From Syntrophales bacterium (GTDB taxonomy: Bacteria > Desulfobacterota > Syntrophia > Syntrophales > CG2-30-49-12): a stretch of 41,040 nucleotides of DNA. The notes beneath the pieces are model-generated. The model saw only the letters and a program-made list of their open reading frames with translations, was not told the origin of the DNA and ran no database searches. Position 1 is the first letter of the stretch; every line of letters starts with the position of its first letter. The DNA lies in assembly GCA_030018935.1 (NCBI GenBank), contig JASEGZ010000013.1, positions 1 through 41,040 on the forward strand. The letters run 5' to 3'. Positions 34,698-41,040 of this stretch are shown one piece after another. Both the position numbers and the translations under genes were made by a program.

Positions 34698-34720
34698 GTC
34701 TGCTTTTTACTCCTTTCCCT

Positions 34721-36403
34721 TCAGGCGAGCACCATGGGTGGGCTGCAAAGATAGGGTCCTTCGCCCGCCTGATTGTATGCCTCCGACTTGAGCCCGGCAA
34801 ATTCTCCCTGTGTCATGCCGCACTTTACCGCCTCAATCAGAGGAGGCATCATGTTCTCTCCGGCCCGCAAGACCTCAAGAAGAACATTCATCGCCCGCTT
34901 CAGTTTACCGTCGTCCCGTTCCCTCTTTACCTTGTTTAACCGGGCAATCTGCCTGTCAAGCACGGCGGGATCGTACTCGGATATGCATTCAAAATCCGCA
35001 TGCTCCTCCAGCACCTTCAAGGCCCGCATCTGGATGTCATCTTCATCCACTAAGGTGTTGACTCCCACCAGCAGCCTTTTGCCGGTATCAAGCTCCTCCT
35101 GACTACGCATGGCGGCTTTCCTTATCTCATTGCACATCCAGTCCCACGCCTTGAAGGCGCCTCCCAGGGATTGAATGGTGTCAATAATGGAGATAGCTTC
35201 CTCTTCCAGTTTGTTGGTGAGCCACTCCACGTAATAAGAGCCGCCGAGGGGATCTATGACGCTGGTGACCCCCGTCTCCAGGTCAATGATCTGCTGCGTC
35301 CTTACCGATAGTAGAGCGGAAAATTCCGTAGGGATGGCCAGGGCTTCGTCAAATGAGTTGACGTGGAGGGACTGAACACCGCCCATGATTGCGGCTAAGG
35401 CGTAAATTGTGCTTCTTATAAGGTTATTGAAGGGTTGCTGCTTGGTGAGGGTGGGAGCGAAGGTCTGGCAATGCATTCTGCACAGCAGGGAATTGGGGTT
35501 CTCAGCGTTGTAACGCTCACGGAAGATCCTGGCCCATACTCTCCTCAGGGCACGGAATTTGGCTACCTCCTCGAAAAAATCGGGGCCGGAGTTTATAAAC
35601 CAGGTTACCCGATGAAGGAAATCATCAATGCCGATCCCCTTGGCGATCAGGGCATTGCTTCCCGCCATGGTGGTGGCAACGCCAAAGGCTATTTCCTGGG
35701 CGGCGGTGCAGCCGCCTTCCCTCACATTCCTCATGTCGAGATAACCGATATTGAATAGAGGCACGTTTCTGGTACAGTATTCTAACATGTCTATACATTC
35801 ATTCTCGGGCCTCATCCAGTTCGACATGCTCCCCCTGAGTTTCTTGAAATCAATGCCACGTTTCTCGGCAATGATAAGATAGCAGGCCAGGGCGTAGGCT
35901 GTTGACGTGATCATGTGCACAGGATATTTTGTCATGTCAATGCCATCGAAGAGAGTCTCATAATCATAAAGCGTATCCAGGACTACGCCGCACCTGCCCA
36001 CCAACCCTTTTACCCTCTCATCGTCGCTGTCGGCACGAGCGCCCGAGCCATCATCCTTCACAAAGGAAAGGGCAGAGGCCCCGTGGGAGAGGAGGAATTT
36101 CCACCTCTTGTTGGTTTCCTCCGCTGTCCCGACCCCCGTGACCTGTCTTATATTCAGGCGGCGAGAAAGGTAACCGGCCGGAAACACGGAACGTGTATAA
36201 GGGTACTGCCCCGGGAAAGAGATGTCCTGCAAAAAATCTGTTTTTGCGATATCATGCGGCGTATATAGGGGCTTGACTGTTAAACCGGAGAAGGTGACAT
36301 ACTCTTTTTCGGCGTCTGGGATCTTACTTAAAATCTGACTCAGCTCTTCCTCGTATTTTTCCTGAAGGATTTTTAACTCTTTTAGCATATCCTCGTTGCA
36401 CAT
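34721..36403 (-). CDS. Divergent B12-dependent acyl-CoA mutase large subunit
   Basis: This protein of about 560 residues is a clear homologue of methylmalonyl-CoA mutase large subunits (FPGQYPYTRSVFP, FFEEVAKFRALRRVWARI, QQPFNNLIRSTIYALAA, IDPLGGSYYVE). Four signature positions differ: the substrate tyrosine is V88 (NIRQVTG), the AFDLP block is FVKDDG, the segment with the carboxylate-binding arginine is shortened to SMSNWMRPENEC, and the active-site histidine position reads N226 (MRNVREGG). It is not expected to use methylmalonyl-CoA. A different acyl-CoA such as those of 2-hydroxyisobutyryl- or alkylsuccinyl-type mutases is possible but unproven. The ATG at 36403 follows GGGGAGG and is preferred over one six codons upstream. 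Confidence 0.8.
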   Translation of the reverse strand: MCNEDMLKELKILQEKYEEELSQILSKIPDAEKEYVTFSGLTVKPLYTPHDIAKTDFLQDISFPGQYPYTRSVFPAGYLSRRLNIRQVTGVGTAEETNKRWKFLLSHGASALSFVKDDGSGARADSDDERVKGLVGRCGVVLDTLYDYETLFDGIDMTKYPVHMITSTAYALACYLIIAEKRGIDFKKLRGSMSNWMRPENECIDMLEYCTRNVPLFNIGYLDMRNVREGGCTAAQEIAFGVATTMAGSNALIAKGIGIDDFLHRVTWFINSGPDFFEEVAKFRALRRVWARIFRERYNAENPNSLLCRMHCQTFAPTLTKQQPFNNLIRSTIYALAAIMGGVQSLHVNSFDEALAIPTEFSALLSVRTQQIIDLETGVTSVIDPLGGSYYVEWLTNKLEEEAISIIDTIQSLGGAFKAWDWMCNEIRKAAMRSQEELDTGKRLLVGVNTLVDEDDIQMRALKVLEEHADFECISEYDPAVLDRQIARLNKVKRERDDGKLKRAMNVLLEVLRAGENMMPPLIEAVKCGMTQGEFAGLKSEAYNQAGEGPYLCSPPMVLA

Positions 36404-36497
36404 TGATAACCTCCCCTTCATTGAGCATCTTGAGAAAACTTACATCAAGGCGCTCAAAATTGACACATTTAGCGCCCGGAAGTCAAGTTTTTAGTCG

Positions 36498-36526
36498 TTG
36501 ACATCCTGAAGGCGTCGTCGTATAAA
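36498..36526 (+). promoter_or_regulatory. Consensus sigma-70 promoter for carA
   Basis: TTGACA (36498-36503), a 17-base spacer and TATAAA (36521-36526) form a near-perfect promoter about 110 bases upstream of carA. Confidence 0.75.
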
Positions 36527-36535
36527 ATCAGAAAA

Positions 36536-36613
36536 GCCAGAATCCAGAAGTCAGTCAGAATGAAAAGACATGTTCCCTCCTCCTGCTCGTTATTCTGGCT
36601 TCTGACTCCTGGC
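36536..36613. repeat. Long inverted repeat in carA leader
   Basis: The arms 36536-36561 and 36592-36613 (GCCAGAATCCAG... and ...CTCCTGGC) pair with a few mismatches and three unpaired bases. The stem would form in the mRNA leader just after the promoter and end 13 bases before the ribosome binding site. It may be a repeat element or an attenuator-like structure; there is no T run. Confidence 0.6.
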
Positions 36614-36638
36614 TTCTGAATTCTATAGGAGTTTGCCC

Positions 36639-37781
36639 ATGCCGCTGTTAAAGCAGCAGCAACCGGCAGCCCTGCTGGTTCTGGAAGACGGAAGTGTGTA
36701 CCGGGGATATGCCTTTGCCGGATGCGGCGAGGCTATGGGAGAGGTGGTCTTCAATACCGGGATGACCGGTTACCAGGAGATTATCACGGATCCCTCCTAT
36801 AAGGAACAGCTTGTCACCATGACCTATCCCTTAATCGGTAGTTACGGGATTAATCCTGAGGATATGGAGTCAGGCGACATCTACCTCGAGGGATTTATTG
36901 TGAGGGAATATCAACCATCTCCAAGTAACTGGCGCAACCGGCAAAGTTTAAAATCCTTCCTGGAGGAACATCATAAGATCGGCATCGAAGGGATTGATAC
37001 AAGGGCCCTGACCCGACGCATCAGACAGGAAGGCGCCATGCGCGGCATACTTTCCACCGAGACGGATGATACCGATCTTTTACTGGAGCGTGTACGGGCA
37101 TACCCCGGCCTGGTCGGCAGGGACCTGGTCAAAGAAGTTACCTGCAAACAACCATATTTATGGAAAGACGGGGCGCCGCAGCCGATCAGGGAAGGGAAAG
37201 AACGGTACTCACAGGGGCGGTTGCGGGTTGTTGTTCTCGACTGCGGTGTCAAATACAACATCCTCCGTAATCTTGAAAAGTGTGGTTGTGATGTCTTTGT
37301 CTTGCCCGCCACGGCCTCCGAAGGGGAGATTCTTTCCTGGGATCCCGATGGCGTGCTCCTTTCCAACGGACCCGGTGATCCGGCTGCCCTGCCCTATATC
37401 GTGGAGGTGGTTCGCAGGATGTTAGGGAAGATTCCCCTCTTCGGTATCTGTCTGGGACATCAGATATTGGGACAGGCCCTGGGGGGCAGGACAGAGAAAC
37501 TTAAGTTCGGCCATCACGGTATCAACCAGCCGGTCAAAAACCGGCAAACGGGACATATCGAGATCACCTCGCAGAACCATGGTTTTGTTGTACTACCGGA
37601 ATCCCTTCCGCAGGATTTGGAAAAGACATACGATAACTTAAATGATAATACCTCTGAAGGCATCTCTATCCCCGCCCTTAAGGCCTTTAGCGTGCAATAC
37701 CATCCAGAGGCGGCGCCCGGTCCGCACGACGCCACTTATCTCTTTGAGAAATTTGTCCAGTTTATGAGGAAATCACCGTGA
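36639..37781 (+). CDS. carA: Carbamoyl-phosphate synthase small (glutaminase) subunit
   Basis: CarA releases ammonia from glutamine for carbamoyl phosphate synthesis by CarB, feeding arginine and pyrimidine pathways. The class I glutamine amidotransferase domain in the C-terminal half has the nucleophile cysteine in [10 protein letters not shown] and the catalytic histidine and glutamate in YHPEAAPGP. The N-terminal CPSase small-chain domain begins [16 protein letters not shown]. With the ATG at 36639 behind TAGGAG the protein is about 380 residues; a TTG two codons upstream is less likely. carB does not follow; guaA overlaps the stop by 4 bp. Confidence 0.95.
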   Translation: MPLLKQQQPAALLVLEDGSVYRGYAFAGCGEAMGEVVFNTGMTGYQEIITDPSYKEQLVTMTYPLIGSYGINPEDMESGDIYLEGFIVREYQPSPSNWRNRQSLKSFLEEHHKIGIEGIDTRALTRRIRQEGAMRGILSTETDDTDLLLERVRAYPGLVGRDLVKEVTCKQPYLWKDGAPQPIREGKERYSQGRLRVVVLDCGVKYNILRNLEKCGCDVFVLPATASEGEILSWDPDGVLLSNGPGDPAALPYIVEVVRRMLGKIPLFGICLGHQILGQALGGRTEKLKFGHHGINQPVKNRQTGHIEITSQNHGFVVLPESLPQDLEKTYDNLNDNTSEGISIPALKAFSVQYHPEAAPGPHDATYLFEKFVQFMRKSP

Positions 37782-39304
37782 TCCTCGTTATTGATTTTGG
37801 TTCTCAGTACAATCAGCTTATCGCCAGACGTGTCCGTGAGCGCCACGTGTACTGTCAGATCGAGCCCCCGGAGATAGATCTCGCGAAGATAAAGGCAATG
37901 CAGCCGGAGGGGATCATCCTGTCCGGGGGTCCGGCAAGCATCTATGAAGAGAGAAGCCCACGGGTAAACAGGGGCATCTTTGACTTGAATATACCGATAC
38001 TCGGTATCTGCTACGGTATGCAGTACATGATTGACGCCCTGGGGGGTGAAGTGGTCAGGGCCGAGAAACGGGAATACGGCTTTGCCGAACTCCACCTGAA
38101 ACACCATGATGGGATCTTCTCCAGCATAGAGGAAAAGACAAGATGCTGGATGAGTCATGGAGATTCTATCGGCAGACTACCCTCTGGTTTTGAGATTACC
38201 GCCTCTACGGAGAATACAGAGGTAGCGGCGGCAGAGGATGCGGCACGGCGGCTTTACGGGTTGCAGTTTCACCCGGAGGTTGTCCATACCTCTGACGGAG
38301 GGAAGATGCTGGCAAACTTCCTCTTTCGTATCTGCGGTTGCCGGAAGACATGGACGATGAAGTCTTTCGTCAGGGATACCGTAGAGGAGATCAGGGCGCA
38401 GGTCGGTGACAGGCGGGTAATACTCGGCTTGAGCGGTGGCGTAGACTCTTCTGTTGCCGCGGCGCTGCTCCATCGGGCCATCGGAGACCATCTTACCTGT
38501 ATCTTCGTGGACAATGGTCTCCTGGGAGAGGATGAAACGGAGCTGGCGAGAGAATTCCGGGGGCGCTTCCATATTAACGTGAAAATCGTCAGCGCCCAGA
38601 GGCTGTTTCTTGTCGGCTTGAAAAAGGTCCTGGACCCGGAAAGAAAGCGAAAGATTATCGGGCGTATTTTTATAGAGGTTTTTGAAAGGGAGGCCCGCAA
38701 GATCAAGGGAGCAGAATATCTTGCCCAGGGGACCCTTTATCCCGATCTCATCGAGTCCCGGTCGGCATTCGGCGGCCCCAGCGCAGTTATTAAATCGCAC
38801 CATAATGTGGGTGGGCTTCCCCAGAAGATGGGTCTGAAACTCATCGAGCCGCTTAAGCACCTCTTCAAGGATGAGGTGCGTATCCTGGGTAAAGAACTTG
38901 GCCTCCCCGACGACATCATCTGGAGACAGCCTTTCCCCGGTCCCGGTCTCGCTGTACGTATTATCGGCGAGGTTACCAGGCGAAGGCTTTCCATCCTGCG
39001 TAAGGTAAATGCCATTCTCCTTGAAGAGATAAGGGGGAATAACCTCTACCGTAAGTTATGGCAGTCCTTTGCCGTCCTCCTGCCGCTGAGGACGGTGGGG
39101 ATTATGGGGGATCAGAGAACTTATGAGCATGTCGTGGCTATACGCGCCGTAACGAGTGACGATGCCATGACGGCGGACTGGGCCAGGCTGCCCTATGACC
39201 TTCTCGGCAGGATTTCTAACCGCATCATCAATGAGGTGAGGGGTGTAAACCGGGTCGTCTATGACATCAGTTCAAAACCGCCCAGTACGATTGAGTGGGA
39301 GTAA
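37778..39304 (+). CDS. guaA: GMP synthase (glutamine-hydrolysing)
   Basis: GuaA aminates XMP to GMP with ATP and glutamine. Residues 1-190 are the amidotransferase domain with cysteine in GICYGMQYM and histidine/glutamate in QFHPEVVHT. The PP-loop ATP motif [14 protein letters not shown] lies near residue 213, and the C-terminal dimerisation domain ends in KPPSTIEWE. The length of 508 residues is normal. It starts with GTG overlapping the carA stop (GTGA), so the two are co-translated. This links two glutamine amidotransferases of pyrimidine/arginine and purine synthesis. Confidence 0.97.
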   Translation: MILVIDFGSQYNQLIARRVRERHVYCQIEPPEIDLAKIKAMQPEGIILSGGPASIYEERSPRVNRGIFDLNIPILGICYGMQYMIDALGGEVVRAEKREYGFAELHLKHHDGIFSSIEEKTRCWMSHGDSIGRLPSGFEITASTENTEVAAAEDAARRLYGLQFHPEVVHTSDGGKMLANFLFRICGCRKTWTMKSFVRDTVEEIRAQVGDRRVILGLSGGVDSSVAAALLHRAIGDHLTCIFVDNGLLGEDETELAREFRGRFHINVKIVSAQRLFLVGLKKVLDPERKRKIIGRIFIEVFEREARKIKGAEYLAQGTLYPDLIESRSAFGGPSAVIKSHHNVGGLPQKMGLKLIEPLKHLFKDEVRILGKELGLPDDIIWRQPFPGPGLAVRIIGEVTRRRLSILRKVNAILLEEIRGNNLYRKLWQSFAVLLPLRTVGIMGDQRTYEHVVAIRAVTSDDAMTADWARLPYDLLGRISNRIINEVRGVNRVVYDISSKPPSTIEWE

Positions 39305-39426
39305 TCTTTTTTTGAGATGAGATGATAGATGACGGGAAATTAAGTATAGCGTTCGCAGAATTCAGCATGATTTTCACCATAGAATACCTTTTTATTTGAA
39401 CAGGTTAAGCAAGAATCAGGCATGGT

Positions 39427-39463
39427 ATGATAGGTAGAATTATCCTATCATGATATTATTTTT
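39427..39463 (+). terminator. Hairpin with T run downstream of guaA
   Basis: ATGATAGG (39427-39434) and CCTATCAT (39444-39451) form a perfect stem followed by ATTATTTTT. It is a plausible intrinsic terminator, though it lies about 120 bases after guaA. It is 26 bases before the cassette boundary; the rest of the gap has no gene. Confidence 0.55.
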
Positions 39464-39513
39464 CTGTCTATTATCTGTTAGGGCACAGTAAGAAACAACC
39501 GAACGGAGGATAT

Positions 39514-39738
39514 ATGCGATTACAATTGACAGCGGTTTTTGAGAAGGTCCCATTGGGCTACATCGCCTATGTTGAAGAACTGCCCGGTGCAAATACGCAG
39601 GGGCGTACCCTGGAAGAAGCCCGATCCAATCTCTTTGAAGCGGTTGAGATGACCATTGAGGCCAACCGGAATCTGTTCGAAGAGGAAATCCGGGATAAGG
39701 TATTGATTAAAGAACCCTTCGCAGTGCTGACTGCATGA
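39514..39738 (+). CDS. hicB: HicB family antitoxin
   Basis: The 74-residue protein has the HicB partial RNase H-like fold: GYIAYVEELPGANTQGRTLE followed by the helix ARSNLFEAVEMTIEANR. It should neutralise HicA. It lacks the C-terminal DNA-binding domain of longer HicB proteins. GGAGGATAT precedes the start. The order is antitoxin first, and the stop overlaps the toxin start in ATGA. Confidence 0.88.
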   Translation: MRLQLTAVFEKVPLGYIAYVEELPGANTQGRTLEEARSNLFEAVEMTIEANRNLFEEEIRDKVLIKEPFAVLTA

Positions 39739-39920
39739 AGCGGGAAAAACTTATCAAACACCTGCGGTTGCATGGATGCGAATTCCTACGGGAAGGTGGC
39801 AACCACACCGTTTTCGTCAATCACCGAGAGAAAAAGGCTTCGACCGTACCCAGGCATCGGGAGATTGATGAAGGTCTCTGCCTCAAAATATGTAGGGATC
39901 TGAATATTCCAAAGCCCTAA
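39735..39920 (+). CDS. hicA: HicA family mRNA interferase toxin
   Basis: HicA is a small double-stranded RNA-binding-fold toxin that cleaves mRNA. The 61-residue protein has the start MKREKLIKHLRLHG, the catalytic histidine H24 in GGNHTVF, and the C-terminal VPRHREIDEGLCLKICRDL block. It is complete. Its stop codon lies within the attC R'' core, which is typical for compact cassettes. Tight coupling to hicB by a 4-bp overlap is as expected. Confidence 0.88.
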   Translation: MKREKLIKHLRLHGCEFLREGGNHTVFVNHREKKASTVPRHREIDEGLCLKICRDLNIPKP

Positions 39921-40001
39921 CCAGTCATTCAAGCCGACCGGGAATTCCTTCTGTGGCTTACAACATCATCTCCGGCCCGGCGGCTTAACTCTACGTTAGC
40001 A
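39915..40001 (+). other. Integron attC recombination site
   Basis: This 87-bp site has R'' CCCTAAC, L'' CATTCAAGCCGACCGG, a central stem region, L' CCCGGCGGCTTAACTC and R' GTTAGCA, with R' fitting GTTRRRY up to the last base. The L arms pair (AAGCCG/CGGCTT). It closely resembles the site at 6401-6487 in reverse orientation. Confidence 0.8.
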
Positions 40002-40435
40002 TCGAATAATTCTGGAGGTAAAATATGCCATCCTTAATCATCCATGCACCCGAATACCAAGTTCGCGAAGGTGCAAAGAGCTTCGAAGACACTTTTAGAA
40101 CAGGCATAGGAGAGGCATATGCTCTCAATAGCTCAATATTGCGACAAGTTTTCCTAGAGGGGATGATACGTCCCGGCTGGCGAGTTGTGTTGTTATGCAA
40201 AGACAGAAGACGTAGGGCTGAGGGCGAACTCGTCAGGCTTGAACCTGCAATAAGAGATGGCAGACCATGGTTTACGAACAACCATATTCGGAGATATGAT
40301 GTCTACGTAGAAAACTTCGAGATGGTCCCATATAGACCTGAAGCACTCAACCGGAATGGGGTAGCGGTTATCTGATTTTGCAGATGCTAACCAGTCACTC
40401 CAGCCGACCGCCTATGGCGGCGGCTGAGCTTGGCG
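39996..40435 (+). mobile_element. Second integron cassette (unknown gene)
   Basis: The cassette starts TTAGCATC, and its terminal R'' region reads GATGCTAAC, again a perfect reverse complement. Without the intron its length is about 440 bp. Its attC is split by the group II intron after GGCGT. Confidence 0.75.
40025..40375 (+). CDS. Cassette-encoded hypothetical protein
   Basis: This 116-residue protein is not recognised. It is soluble and basic, with an N-terminal IIHAPEYQVREGAKSFEDTF, a WRVVLLCKDRRRRAEGELVRL strand segment and a C-terminal RYDVYVENFEMVPY. The charge pattern suggests a small beta-rich domain that may bind a nucleic acid, which is only an impression. TCTGGAGGT before the ATG is a good ribosome binding site. 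It is the sole gene of the second cassette and starts 24 bases after the preceding attC core. Confidence 0.65.
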   Translation: MPSLIIHAPEYQVREGAKSFEDTFRTGIGEAYALNSSILRQVFLEGMIRPGWRVVLLCKDRRRRAEGELVRLEPAIRDGRPWFTNNHIRRYDVYVENFEMVPYRPEALNRNGVAVI

Positions 40436-40436
40436 T
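40385..40436 (+). other. attC site interrupted by a group II intron
   Basis: R'' TGCTAAC, L'' ACTCCAGCCGACC, a tight CGCC/GGCG hairpin and L' GGCGGCTGAGC are present. The R' core should read G|TTRRRY, but after GGCGT the intron begins. The bases at 41039-41040 (TA) rejoin with GGCGT to give GGCGTTA, the expected continuation of R'. Confidence 0.72.
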
Positions 40437-41038
40437 GTGTGCCGGGCATGGCACGGGACTAACGGGGTGCAAGTCCCCGAACCAGGTTATCGCGGAGCCG
40501 AAGGTTAGGAGAAGGGCAAGGGCGTCGTCGTGAGGCGGGGTCTGGAGGAAGCCCAATCCAAAAGTGCGGGGCGACGAACAGGAACCGGATATGAGGTGTG
40601 GTACGTTCGGGGCGAGCGGGCACGTGACTGCGAAGCCCTCCATCCGCAAATGGGGCGTGCTTTATAAATCCGGCGTTTACGCACGGAAAGTTCTGTGTCT
40701 TACCCCGGGAGGTCTCCTGTGTGCCCTGGGAAGTCGCGTGCGACGGAAATTGGCTGAGGGTTGAGCGATCAACCCTGACCGCAGAGGAGAAGTCAGCAGA
40801 AGGCATAGTACTTACTGAGAAGTAGGGAAGGCCCGAACGGTAGTAAAGGCAAGTATCATCTGGCCTGTGGCTCAACATGCCCGTCCGTAGGTGGGGGCTA
40901 TAGAGTTGAGCCGGAGAGCCTTATGAGAAAGTCTTGGCATGTGGTATTATGCTCAAACTACCGAACCGCCCTGTTCGTGATCCGAATGCAGTGGTGGTGT
41001 GGGAGGAGGGGAGTCGTGAGGCTCCCCCCTATCCCGAT
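40437..41038 (+). mobile_element. ORF-less group IIC-attC intron (ribozyme)
   Basis: The sequence begins GTGTGCCGGGC, the group II 5' splice-site pattern GUGYG. It carries domain I-III sequence resembling bacterial class C introns (for example TCTTACCCCGGGAGGTCT and GAAGTCAGCAGAAGGCATAG). A 34-nt domain V hairpin is at 40965-40998 (ACCGCC...GGTGGT), and domain VI is at about 41001-41037 with GGGGAG/CTCCCC and a likely branch adenosine at 41031. The 3' end is ...CCCGAT at 41038. Full introns of this type have a reverse transcriptase/maturase of about 1.3 kb in domain IV; here only about 110-130 bases lie there. Splicing or mobility would need a maturase in trans. It sits just after the attC hairpin, the known target of class C-attC introns. 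Confidence 0.75.
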
Positions 41039-41040
41039 TA

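Larger units (their letters stand above)
39478..39995 (+). mobile_element. Integron gene cassette carrying hicBA
   Basis: The unit begins TTAGGGC after a G and ends in an attC whose R'' reads GCCCTAAC, the exact reverse complement of the start. The right boundary is G|TTAGCA. The 518-bp unit contains only the hicB and hicA genes. Toxin-antitoxin cassettes are common in large chromosomal integrons, where they limit loss of cassettes. Confidence 0.8.

Noticed and set aside
39427-39451. The palindrome before hicBA as a HicB operator
   Set aside because: It lies outside the cassette boundary, before the TTAGGGC start, so it cannot have travelled with hicBA; this HicB also lacks an obvious DNA-binding domain. 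A terminator is simpler.
40564-40764. A 66-codon open frame inside the intron
   Set aside because: It overlaps conserved ribozyme domain sequence, has no ribosome binding site and no protein-like character.
40437-41040. Group II intron running past the window end with its maturase further right
   Set aside because: Domain V and VI and the CCCGAT 3' end are already visible at 40965-41038, and the bases after it continue the attC core, so the intron appears complete and ORF-less.

Overview
The window looks like a chromosomal segment of a Deltaproteobacterium (Desulfobacterota), possibly a Syntrophales-like anaerobe. This rests on gene order and gene content (xerC-hslV-hslU-argB-argD, tsaD-DUF2062-ksgA, a zinc-ribbon/DUF3426 protein, the TIGR03960-type radical SAM/DUF2344 fusion, B12-dependent acyl-CoA mutases). 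No rRNA or tRNA gene was seen, so the assignment is an inference.

Layout. 1-5.3 kb: a DUF4125 protein, a decayed 3' fragment of rtcA, a Kef-type antiporter, a radical SAM/SPASM enzyme and intact rtcA. 5.37-7.82 kb: an accessory island made of integron-type cassettes read on the minus strand. It holds a DUF5678-like plus retropepsin-like pair and an opposed, self-promoted, membrane-anchored Dcd/dUTPase-fold gene, and carries a MITE-like element. 8.2-13.7 kb (minus): nadB, a RadC N-terminal-domain protein and a single-chain type IIG-like restriction-modification enzyme. 13.85-16.3 kb: tsaD, DUF2062 and ksgA. 16.53-17.74 kb: a solitary integron cassette with a ComF-like phosphoribosyltransferase overlapping a SLOG/YspA-like nucleotide-binding protein, ending in an attC site. 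17.8-25 kb: miaB, DUF151, xerC, hslV, hslU, argB, argD. 25-32 kb: radical SAM fusion, hpt, DUF3426, corA, rsmG and an inositol-phosphatase gene. 32.2-36.4 kb: a canonical methylmalonyl-CoA mutase large subunit facing a divergent mutase large subunit with its own atypical B12-binding subunit. 36.5-39.3 kb: carA and guaA. 39.48 kb to the end: a second forward cassette array (hicBA, then an unknown gene). The last attC of this array is interrupted by an apparently complete, ORF-less group IIC-attC intron of about 602 nt that ends two bases before the window does.

How the parts fit. Most of the window is ordinary housekeeping. The unusual part is that three separate intergenic places carry integron gene cassettes although no integron integrase is present. 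At each site the first bases of a cassette (TTRRRY) are the exact reverse complement of that cassette's own attC R'' core, which is the diagnostic cassette signature. The cargo (toxin-antitoxin, PRTase-SLOG pair, Dcd-like membrane protein under a LexA-box-like promoter, aspartic-protease pair) resembles the conflict, stress and nucleotide-handling functions common in chromosomal cassettes. The PRTase-SLOG cassette is the best candidate for an undescribed two-gene system. The divergent B12 mutase module, whose substrate-binding residues are changed, is the second.
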